Positions 27,835 to 35,190 of a stretch of 64,000 nt of DNA are shown one piece after another. This stretch comes from Cellvibrio sp. KY-GH-1 (GTDB lineage Bacteria > Pseudomonadota > Gammaproteobacteria > Pseudomonadales > Cellvibrionaceae), in the NCBI RefSeq assembly GCF_008806975.1, contig NZ_CP031728.1, forward strand, positions 2,418,001 through 2,482,000, in the 5' to 3' direction. The position numbers were made by a program, and so were the translations under genes. The first letter of the stretch is position 1. Each line of letters starts with the position of its first letter. Below the pieces are notes generated by a model. It did no database searches and was not told where the DNA came from. It worked only from the letters and a program-made list of their open reading frames with translations.

Positions 27835-28992
27835 CTAATTGTGAGTATGCATATCACCCGCAATCCAGGTGCGAGTCACTTTAAAATCGTCAGTAAAATG
27901 AACTAAATCAGCGCGATAATTTGCACGAATACGGCCAAGATAATTATCCACCTGCATAAACTCGGCAGGATACAGCGATGCCATACGCAAGCTTTCGGCA
28001 AGTTCAACACCCACCCAATGAGTATTCAAACGCACCGCGTCAATCATCCCGATTGCACTGCCCGCCAAACGCCCTTCTGCATTCACCAGGCAACCGTCTT
28101 TTTCATAAATGGTCTCGCCGTAAATCTGGAAAGATTTCTCGGGCGATCCAACCGTCGACATAGCATCAGTCACTAAATACATTTTGCCTTTAGGCTTGGC
28201 CGCATAAGCAATGCGCGCAGAGGCTGCGTGCACGTGATAAGTATCAATAATAATGCCGCACCAACTATTCGTATCTTCAAGCGCCGCACCAACAACACCC
28301 GGTTCACGACCGGTAGTTGGACGCATAGCGTTATACAAATGCGTAAATCCGGAGAGACCTTCTTTTAGGGCAGCAACTACATCATCGTAATGACCATCGG
28401 TATGACCTGCACACACCACGACACCCGCAGACGTTAATTGTTTAATTTGCCCGGCATCAGCATGTTCTGGTGCGAGGGTCAGCATGACTTTAAATTCGTG
28501 TTGCGCTTTTACAGACGCAGCCAGCCAATCAATATCAGCCTGTTCCATTTTGCGAATGTAGCGCTCATTGTGCGCACCGCGTCGCGCCATATCAAAAAAT
28601 GGCCCTTCCACATGCACCCCCAAAACGCCTTTCACACCTGCAGCCACTGCATCGGCAACAGCGCGAACACCCGCTTGATGCACTTCACGTGTATCGCTAA
28701 TCAAGGTTGGCAAAAACGAAGTGGTGCCTGTTGGGCGATGACCATCGAGCATGGTTTGAATGGCATCTACACTGGTGTTGTTGGTAAAAAAGGCCCCCCC
28801 ACCGCCATTCACTTGTAAATCGATAAAGCCCGGTGCCAACACACCGCCGCTTAACTCCACGCGCACAAAATCAGGAGACAAATCACTTGCCGGCACCACT
28901 GCCTCAATAGCATCACCATTGATAATTAATGCCTGGTTTTCCAGAAATTCTTCGCCGGTAAAAATTCGTGCACCGACTAACGCTTGTTTCAT
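27835..28992 (-). CDS. nagA: N-acetylglucosamine-6-phosphate deacetylase
   Basis: Removes acetate from GlcNAc-6-phosphate to give glucosamine-6-phosphate in the cytosol. It is a 385-residue amidohydrolase-fold enzyme of normal length. Visible motifs are GFIDLQVNGGGG at the barrel entry, HVEGPF with the metal-binding Glu, CAGHTDG and FTHLYNAMRPTTGREPG with metal or substrate His residues, and LVTDAMSTVG with the catalytic Asp. A GGAACGAG ribosome site precedes the ATG. It lies 51 bp downstream of nagX, on the same strand. Confidence 0.95.
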   Translation of the reverse strand: MKQALVGARIFTGEEFLENQALIINGDAIEAVVPASDLSPDFVRVELSGGVLAPGFIDLQVNGGGGAFFTNNTSVDAIQTMLDGHRPTGTTSFLPTLISDTREVHQAGVRAVADAVAAGVKGVLGVHVEGPFFDMARRGAHNERYIRKMEQADIDWLAASVKAQHEFKVMLTLAPEHADAGQIKQLTSAGVVVCAGHTDGHYDDVVAALKEGLSGFTHLYNAMRPTTGREPGVVGAALEDTNSWCGIIIDTYHVHAASARIAYAAKPKGKMYLVTDAMSTVGSPEKSFQIYGETIYEKDGCLVNAEGRLAGSAIGMIDAVRLNTHWVGVELAESLRMASLYPAEFMQVDNYLGRIRANYRADLVHFTDDFKVTRTWIAGDMHTHN

Positions 28993-29043
28993 ATCTCGTT
29001 CCGCAAGGTAAATCTGTATGATAAGCCGTTATAAACTGATTGG

Positions 29044-30132
29044 TTAAAGGCTGATAATGATATTGCGCTTATGCAATACCCAGGCAACAAACCAGAGAAT
29101 AGAAACCATCAGTAAGGCAAACAGGAAAGACGCAAAATAAGGATCAAAAAAGCCCCGGAAAAAACCGTAGAGCGCAGAGTAAGCATTCTCACTACCGACA
29201 GGAATTAAATAGAGCGTGGTCGCCAGCAAACCGGACAACACATAAATAAACAGCGGGTTTTTGCCAATAATTTCAAAAAAGTGGTACACAGGACGTGCAG
29301 CATTAATTGCCGGCGACTGCTCAATTTTTACTAACAAGAGCAACACGAGAATCGCGACACCGCAGGTCAGTAATACAAAGGGACTGGTCCATAAGGATTT
29401 ATTAATCGGGAATACCGTGTTCCACGCCAATGCCAAGCCAATCAACAAGAGGGCCGATACAAATAATTTACTCAGTGCTTTTTGCTTGTCTTCGCTCGCA
29501 AGCAAAACACGCGTCGCCTCAAATCCAATCAGGACATTCACAATGGATGGAAAGGTACTCAAAATGCCTTCCGGATCAAAGGGCATCCCCTTACCCTGCC
29601 ACAGATGGCTTGCACCCAACACACTTAAATCAACCTGACGAACAATACTTTGTTCGAGACTGTATGGGTCCGCGGCGAGATTGAGTAATCCCCAATAACC
29701 AATTAATAAAATTGCACTGATAACAACGCGCGCGGTAAATCCGAAATGCAAAATGATAAACGCAGCAAAACCATAAGCAATGGCAATGCGCTGCAGAACG
29801 CCCATGACGCGCCACTGATCCAGGCTTTCGTTAAAAGGGTACGCAGAAAGTAAAACGCCGATCAAAAATAACAAAGCCACGCGGCGCAGGATTTTTTTCG
29901 CTTGCTCGCCCGAACCAAGTTGACTCAGGCCGCGCACAGCAAAATACATGGCCGAACCGACAATAAACATAAAGAAGGGAAACACGAAATCAGTCGGCGT
30001 TGCGCCGTGCCAACTGGCATGAAGCAAGGGAGCATAAACAAACTCCCATGATCCCGGTGTATTCACCAGGATCATCAGCGCGAGGGTCAAGCCGCGCATT
30101 ACATCAAGAGCCAAAAAACGTTGCTTGACCAT
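29044..30132 (-). CDS. nagX: NagX: inner-membrane acyltransferase-like protein (DUF5009 type)
   Basis: A 362-residue membrane protein with about ten helices. The N-terminus RFLALDVMRGLTLALMILVNTPGS and FFMFIVGSAMYFAV match the family related to heparan-alpha-glucosaminide N-acetyltransferase, called NagX where it occurs in nag clusters. Its exact reaction in bacteria is not settled; it is proposed to act on glucosamine or oligosaccharides at the inner membrane. GAGGT precedes the ATG. It lies between nagP and nagA, with a 54-bp gap to nagP. Confidence 0.9.
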   Translation of the reverse strand: MVKQRFLALDVMRGLTLALMILVNTPGSWEFVYAPLLHASWHGATPTDFVFPFFMFIVGSAMYFAVRGLSQLGSGEQAKKILRRVALLFLIGVLLSAYPFNESLDQWRVMGVLQRIAIAYGFAAFIILHFGFTARVVISAILLIGYWGLLNLAADPYSLEQSIVRQVDLSVLGASHLWQGKGMPFDPEGILSTFPSIVNVLIGFEATRVLLASEDKQKALSKLFVSALLLIGLALAWNTVFPINKSLWTSPFVLLTCGVAILVLLLLVKIEQSPAINAARPVYHFFEIIGKNPLFIYVLSGLLATTLYLIPVGSENAYSALYGFFRGFFDPYFASFLFALLMVSILWFVAWVLHKRNIIISL

Positions 30133-30186
30133 CAGATACCTCGCAGATGTAGTTAAAAATTTAACAGTAAATAATCTTTGGGCAGA

Positions 30187-31494
30187 TTATTTCCAGCTGC
30201 GCAATTTGTATCCTTTTGCCGCGTAATACAGAATAAACATGTAGCAGGGTGTCATTACTATATACGCGGTTTGGCGGTCTACCAGATGTGAAATTCCGCC
30301 GAGAATTAATGGCAACACTGCACCACCGGCAATTGCCATAATCAATAGTGCTGAACCCGTTGCGGTGTACTTACCCAAACCACTCAATGCCAATGGCCAA
30401 ATCGCTGGCCATACAATTGCATTGGCAAACCCTAACAAGGCAATACACAAAATCGTGTTCGGAATTGCTGGCACGCCAGCGAATGAGAACAATGAAGAGA
30501 TCGACGTGGACTCATGATTACCGAGCACTATGCTCAAACTCAATACCACACCCAAAATCGCCGAAAGCATCAGGAAGTTTTGTTGGGAGATTACTTTTGG
30601 AATCAACAAAATTCCAAGAAAATATCCCACCACCATGCAGGCCATGGTAATAGAAGTAAGTATGCCAAAATTGCTAAAACCTATGCTGCGGCCATAAGCA
30701 CCAATAGTGTCGCCCGCAATCACTTCCACACCCACATAAAAGAACAGTGCGATTACCCCTAAAACCAAATTAGGGAATTGCAGCACTTCGCGCAAAGGCA
30801 ACTTATCTTCTTTGCTTTCTTCCGATTCCAAATCAGGTAGAGAAGAAAAACGCACTAGCAGCGCCACAACACCAATAATACAAGCCATATAAATGTAAGG
30901 CATGATCAAGTTATTCGCTAATTGCGCAATTTCTTCGGCACTAGGAGTCTGCGCGGTATGGGTGTTATTCACGCCCCCCAATATCAACGCAGTAAACACA
31001 ATCGGCGCAACAATACCTGCCGATTTATTTAAAATCCCCATGATACTGATACGACGCGCGGCAGATTCTTCTGGTCCCATTTTTACAACGTAGGGGTTGA
31101 CCGCCGTTTGCACCAGTGTTTGCCCTGCCCCCATAACAAATTGGGCCAGAAGGAATAATGCAAATGACTGGGCTTTTGCAGCAGGGATGTAAAACAGTGC
31201 TGCAGCCGACATAACCCCCAACCCTATCGCCATGCCATTTTTATAGCCAACGCTATTAATGATCCAAGAGGATGGAATCGAAAAGATACAGACGGAAAAA
31301 TAAAAGCTGGAAATAATCAGGTACGCCTGAATAGGATTCAACTTCAGAATCAACTCCAGATAGGGCATCAACGAGCCGTTTAACCAGGTCACAAAGCCAA
31401 AAATAAAGAAAAGCCCGGCGATCATTGCCAAAGGAATGAACGAGCTTGAATACTTTTCCTGCGTACTGGGAGCTGTCATAGTTTCACTATTCAT
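30187..31494 (-). CDS. nagP: N-acetylglucosamine permease, MFS (FucP-like)
   Basis: A 435-residue inner-membrane sugar/proton symporter of the fucose-galactose-H+ symporter group with about 12 membrane helices. Motifs include MIAGLFFIFGFVTWLNGSLM in helix 1 and the FVMGAGQTLVQTAVNPYV segment in helix 4, both characteristic of FucP/NagP proteins. Members in nag clusters import GlcNAc. The gene follows nagK by 18 bp and precedes nagX, so it is part of the same transcript. The ribosome site is weak. Confidence 0.92.
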   Translation of the reverse strand: MNSETMTAPSTQEKYSSSFIPLAMIAGLFFIFGFVTWLNGSLMPYLELILKLNPIQAYLIISSFYFSVCIFSIPSSWIINSVGYKNGMAIGLGVMSAAALFYIPAAKAQSFALFLLAQFVMGAGQTLVQTAVNPYVVKMGPEESAARRISIMGILNKSAGIVAPIVFTALILGGVNNTHTAQTPSAEEIAQLANNLIMPYIYMACIIGVVALLVRFSSLPDLESEESKEDKLPLREVLQFPNLVLGVIALFFYVGVEVIAGDTIGAYGRSIGFSNFGILTSITMACMVVGYFLGILLIPKVISQQNFLMLSAILGVVLSLSIVLGNHESTSISSLFSFAGVPAIPNTILCIALLGFANAIVWPAIWPLALSGLGKYTATGSALLIMAIAGGAVLPLILGGISHLVDRQTAYIVMTPCYMFILYYAAKGYKLRSWK

Positions 31495-31512
31495 ATTATT
31501 GATCGACTCTGG

Positions 31513-32439
31513 TTAAAGGGTAGCACTTAATGGATCGTTGTTATTCTTTGCCGCCTTCAACGCCTGTTTTGCAAAATACACAGCGCCAAATTCGGGTTGG
31601 TAAAGTACTGGTGAAAGATTATCGGCCATGTCCTTATCCATCCAGGGAATCAGACGCGGAGCGAGACCGCCGATAATTGACATGCGCCCCGGGCTGGTTG
31701 CCCAAAGCTTGCGAGCTACCCCACTCATGTAGGCAGCCCCTTCCTTAACAATATTGATAGCGACGGCATCGCCCTCATCGGCGGCATCTACTACAAAAAT
31801 AGCGAACTTGGCATAATCGCCCTGACGCGCGCCAAACATTTTGTCGACAATCATCATGCCTTTTGCTTGCAGGAAATCACCAATAGATTCACTCATGATG
31901 GTGCGCGGCCCTAAATCATCAGACGCCAGCAATACCGCTTGGATTGCTTCAAGCCCCATCCAGGCACCACTGCCTTTATCACCAATCGGGAAACCGTGAC
32001 CACCAATGAAGAGTGGCTGATTATTTACGAAGGAATAACCGCAAGAACCGGTTCCGCAAATCATCACTGCCCCTTCGTCGCTATTGTGCGCACCCAAGCA
32101 GGCGATATGCAGATCAGTCGTTAAATGCATTTCTTTGAAAGGATGATCCCAGGCGGACATAACGTCAAAAAGGCTAGGGACATTAACACCCGCCAACCCC
32201 GCGCCGGCGATTAATTCACCCATGCCAGAAATCGGCAGACCCGCATCGATTAACGCCAGTTCGGCGGCAGTGCGGATGGAATCTTTGGCTTGTTGAACGC
32301 CTTGAAAAGGATTGGCTGGACCACCGACGCCTGTGCCAAGCACTTGCAAATCTTCGGTCATGATACTGGCGCGACACTTGGTGCCTCCCCCATCAATTCC
32401 GATAAACAAGGTTTGCGCGCCCAGTGGCAACTTCGCCAT
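31513..32439 (-). CDS. nagK: N-acetylglucosamine kinase, BadF/BadG family
   Basis: Phosphorylates imported GlcNAc to GlcNAc-6-phosphate with ATP. A 308-residue ASKHA-fold kinase of the BadF/BadG/BcrA/BcrD type used in nag clusters that lack a PTS. Motifs: FIGIDGGGTKCRA (phosphate-1), ICGTGSCGYSF (phosphate-2), GDKGSGAWMGLEAIQ, and a C-terminal SIIGGLAPRLIPWM (adenosine). AGAGGTAG lies before the ATG. It is the first gene of the nagK-P-X-A-(B) operon. It has a leader of about 255 nt running from a promoter that overlaps a nag palindrome. Confidence 0.93.
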   Translation of the reverse strand: MAKLPLGAQTLFIGIDGGGTKCRASIMTEDLQVLGTGVGGPANPFQGVQQAKDSIRTAAELALIDAGLPISGMGELIAGAGLAGVNVPSLFDVMSAWDHPFKEMHLTTDLHIACLGAHNSDEGAVMICGTGSCGYSFVNNQPLFIGGHGFPIGDKGSGAWMGLEAIQAVLLASDDLGPRTIMSESIGDFLQAKGMMIVDKMFGARQGDYAKFAIFVVDAADEGDAVAINIVKEGAAYMSGVARKLWATSPGRMSIIGGLAPRLIPWMDKDMADNLSPVLYQPEFGAVYFAKQALKAAKNNNDPLSATL

Positions 32440-32571
32440 GATCTACCTCTTATTTTGTAGAGCTGATTTTTTAGAGCCAATATCCGGGTTCTCTAACACC
32501 AGAACCAGCTACTTAAAAATTCGTTGTTTTGGTGTAAAGCGTCCCGTGTAATGGCGATCATAGCAGACTGT

Positions 32572-32604
32572 TAAAAAAGGTTAGTGCCCCACAGGACACT
32601 AACC
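32572..32604 (-). terminator. Terminator-like hairpin in the nagK leader (possible attenuator)
   Basis: On the minus strand GGTTAGTG / CACTAACC with an inner CC/GG pair is followed directly by TTTTTT. It is 231 bp beyond the DUF6445 stop and about 90 nt beyond the predicted nagK start site. It could end the upstream transcript or attenuate nagK transcription. Confidence 0.65.
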
Positions 32605-32700
32605 ACAAGACCACTACTACAGCTCTAGAGAACTCATGCCCCATGATACTGAACCCAACAAGGAGAGATATCAGGTCAGTTGTCATCATCGGACAAGGTT

Positions 32701-32729
32701 AGATTACGCGCTGCGGACAACGTTGTCAA
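32701..32729 (-). promoter_or_regulatory. nagK promoter overlapping a LacI-type operator
   Basis: On the minus strand TTGACA (32724-32729) and TAATCT (32701-32706) are separated by exactly 17 bp. The perfect palindrome GACAACGTTGTC at 32716-32727 covers four bases of the -35 box. A bound repressor would block RNA polymerase. The same layout occurs at the TonB receptor promoter. Confidence 0.85.
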
Positions 32730-32834
32730 AGAAATTTTGATCTTTTTTTAACTTTTTTACCAAAGAGCGAATTTGGCCCACAAATACAGGTTTCAAATAA
32801 AACCCGAACTACATTTCCTCCCCCAAAGATCTCG

Positions 32835-33548
32835 TCACTCATAGCTAAAAAATATATTCGCTGTTAAGCGGCCTACTGCGGGGTCGGTAGTAATACTGGT
32901 ATCAGATAATATATTGGCAGAATGCAAAATATTGCCGCGATAGATTAACAGCCGATTAAACTCAGCTGGCACAAAACCGATTTTGGTAAAAACCTCATTG
33001 GAATCCGAAAAATATCGACGCTCCACTCGCTTGCTATTTAACTCATCATAAGAAATATCGAGATAATGATCAGCGCGCTCTGGGGTAATGGCCTCATATC
33101 CCGTTAGGTTATGACGATAAAAACCTGTACCCCCATGCCGCGCATCACACAGAAACAAGAGTGTTGCAAAAAAATAAGGGCTACTCGCATCAAAATGGGG
33201 AATACGTTGCAACGGACCAAGCTCAACTTCCGGGACTGCCAGCATACACAGCGCATCCTGAAGTGGCTTTATTGATCGCTCGGGCGAAATTTCATATTCA
33301 CGCCGCACAATAGAATCGATTTTTTCCCTCAAAGCGAGCCCCAACTCCGCAGGTGCAGCAGCACGCACGCCCGGATAACCTTTTCGCTGCGCTGCCGCTG
33401 CGTAAGGAGCAAACGTCGATGCCTTGGCAAAGTCTACTAACCGCAAAGGATCGGCAAGAAAATTATCGATACAAATAACTTTGCTTTGTTCTTTACCGAT
33501 TTGCAGAACTTTTACATCCAAAGAATCATTTACCACAACACACCTCAT
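32835..33548 (-). CDS. DUF6445 family protein, 2OG-oxygenase-like
   Basis: A 237-residue cytosolic protein. The motifs RIPHFDASSPYFFATLLFL (H-x-D), RGNILHSANIL (second His) and a following Arg in VGRLTANIFF resemble the iron and 2-oxoglutarate sites of prolyl-hydroxylase-like oxygenases. I read it as DUF6445, a family often found beside TonB receptors and tryptophan-halogenase-like genes. The substrate is unknown. The annotated ATG has no ribosome site; AGGTG within the first codons could instead serve an internal GTG at residue 5. It follows the halogenase gene by 33 bp. Confidence 0.65.
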   Translation of the reverse strand: MRCVVVNDSLDVKVLQIGKEQSKVICIDNFLADPLRLVDFAKASTFAPYAAAAQRKGYPGVRAAAPAELGLALREKIDSIVRREYEISPERSIKPLQDALCMLAVPEVELGPLQRIPHFDASSPYFFATLLFLCDARHGGTGFYRHNLTGYEAITPERADHYLDISYDELNSKRVERRYFSDSNEVFTKIGFVPAEFNRLLIYRGNILHSANILSDTSITTDPAVGRLTANIFFSYE

Positions 33549-33581
33549 TCGAAATCACTAAAGCATTGGAAAACTACCTAA

Positions 33582-35105
33582 TCAGCGCGATGCCAGCGCT
33601 TGCTGTAACTCTGTAAGCCAACGACGATGGGATAACAAAGCACCGCTCATATGCCTGGACTTTTCCTGCACCGAATTAATTAACTCCTTCGCCCTATCTA
33701 CTTCTTTCACACCCACCACACCAGCGCGTGTTGGATAGTGCATGCCATAAAGCACAAACAGATAATTTTCCACACCAAAAATATCAAATGCGCTAAAAAA
33801 ATCGGATTTTTTTGGCGCCGCTATTTTCCACAGCGCGAGACGCTCCCTAAGCACGTCGGAAAGCATAGAATTTTCCGTGCTCTCCTGCCAAAAACGAGAG
33901 TCCCTACGATCTGAAATATAGTAATGAAGCTGGACAAAGTCGATAACTCGTTCCCAGGTATAACGCACCACCTTATTGCAATAATCAGAGACCGCTGCAA
34001 TATCCTGCGCAAATACCGGAAAATTTCTTGCAAGCTGCAACGCAGCAAAATCAGTCACCAATATTGATGTTGCTTCCAGGGGTTCGACAAACCCTTGCGC
34101 CAATCCCAACGCCACACAATTTTTCTGCCAGAAAGATTCCCGATAACCAATCTGCATGGGTATTTTACGTAGGTTTGCACTATGGAGATCTCGCCCCAAG
34201 TATGCTGAAAAACCTTCCACGGCCTGACTTTCGCTCATATGTTCAGACGAGTAAACAAAGCCAATGCCACGGCGTGTCGTCAGTGGAATGTCCCAGATCC
34301 ATCCCGCCGCATGGGCAGTGGCCGAGGTATAGGGCTGAATTTCATCAGTCTGCGCTATCGGCTCCTGCAACGCCAACGCGGTGTCAGTTAAAATTTGATC
34401 CGACTTATTCAGAAAAGGAACACCCAAAGTCTTTCCTAATAAGAGCGACGCGAAGCCGGTGCAATCCACAAAAAAATCAAATTGCTGTGTGCGCCCGTCG
34501 CCATAAATAAATCCACTCAAACTGCCATCATCGCTGGTTGTTACCTGCGCAATGGTTTCATAAATATGCTTTACAGCGAATTTCTCTCGCGCATTGTTTG
34601 CTAGAAGTTCGGCAAATTTCACCGCATTAAAATGATAGGCGTAATCAACCGCACCCACATAAGGAGGTGATGACTTTTGCTTGGGCGATCGATTCGATTC
34701 AGCAATAGAATAAATTTCGGATAATTTGGAAAAGTCACAATCTTCTTTATTGTTAAGCCAATAATTGGTGACATCATAACCGGAGGGAAAAGGAGAGCTA
34801 AAAGGATGGTAATAAAAATGCTTTTCACCGTGCTTTTTTACATCCATCCACTGAGAAAATTTTATACCCTGCTTAAAGGTTGCATCACAACTTGCAAGCA
34901 AATCTACTTCAGCGATACCAAATTTTTTTAAGGTTGCTTTTATCTGCGGGACCGTTCCTTCCCCCACGCCGATGATAGGAATATCTTTTGATTCGATAAG
35001 TGTAATTTCAATGTCGGGATCGCGCGATAGCTCAACCCCCAGATGATTGGCAGCCAGCCAACCGGCAGTACCACCACCGACAATTGCAATACGTTTGATT
35101 TTCAT
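33582..35105 (-). CDS. Flavin-dependent tryptophan-halogenase-like protein
   Basis: A 507-residue FADH2-dependent halogenase-type protein. The N-terminal Rossmann motif IVGGGTAGWLAA binds flavin, GVGEGTVPQI follows as in PrnA-type enzymes, and the halogenase signature WxWxIP is present as WIWDIP (about residue 265). FKQGIKFSQWM carries the Lys that in PrnA forms the haloamine or guides HOCl. Relatives next to TonB receptors in Xanthomonas and Brevundimonas halogenate indoles in vitro, but their natural substrates are unknown. It lies behind the TonB receptor with a strong terminator between. Confidence 0.85.
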   Translation of the reverse strand: MKIKRIAIVGGGTAGWLAANHLGVELSRDPDIEITLIESKDIPIIGVGEGTVPQIKATLKKFGIAEVDLLASCDATFKQGIKFSQWMDVKKHGEKHFYYHPFSSPFPSGYDVTNYWLNNKEDCDFSKLSEIYSIAESNRSPKQKSSPPYVGAVDYAYHFNAVKFAELLANNAREKFAVKHIYETIAQVTTSDDGSLSGFIYGDGRTQQFDFFVDCTGFASLLLGKTLGVPFLNKSDQILTDTALALQEPIAQTDEIQPYTSATAHAAGWIWDIPLTTRRGIGFVYSSEHMSESQAVEGFSAYLGRDLHSANLRKIPMQIGYRESFWQKNCVALGLAQGFVEPLEATSILVTDFAALQLARNFPVFAQDIAAVSDYCNKVVRYTWERVIDFVQLHYYISDRRDSRFWQESTENSMLSDVLRERLALWKIAAPKKSDFFSAFDIFGVENYLFVLYGMHYPTRAGVVGVKEVDRAKELINSVQEKSRHMSGALLSHRRWLTELQQALASR

Positions 35106-35140
35106 AGGCTACCTGAGAGCATAAACAGTGAAACAAAAAA

Positions 35141-35163
35141 GCCCAGCATAAGCTGGGCTTTTT
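35141..35163. terminator. Bidirectional terminator between TonB receptor and halogenase
   Basis: GCCCAGC-ATAA-GCTGGGC with T-runs on both strands. It lies 28 bp after the receptor stop and 36 bp before the halogenase start, so the halogenase needs read-through or its own promoter. Confidence 0.92.
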
Positions 35164-35190
35164 AAACTACTCAGCTAATTGTGTTAGCGA

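Larger units (their letters stand above)
32440..32834 (-). promoter_or_regulatory. 395-bp regulatory region upstream of nagK
   Basis: No gene is seen here. Reading on the minus strand it holds, in order, a promoter whose -35 overlaps a perfect palindrome, a terminator-like hairpin with a T-run, and about 130 nt of leader to the nagK start. A TATGAT hexamer lies just after the hairpin and could be a second -10 box, but no good -35 matches it. Confidence 0.7.
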
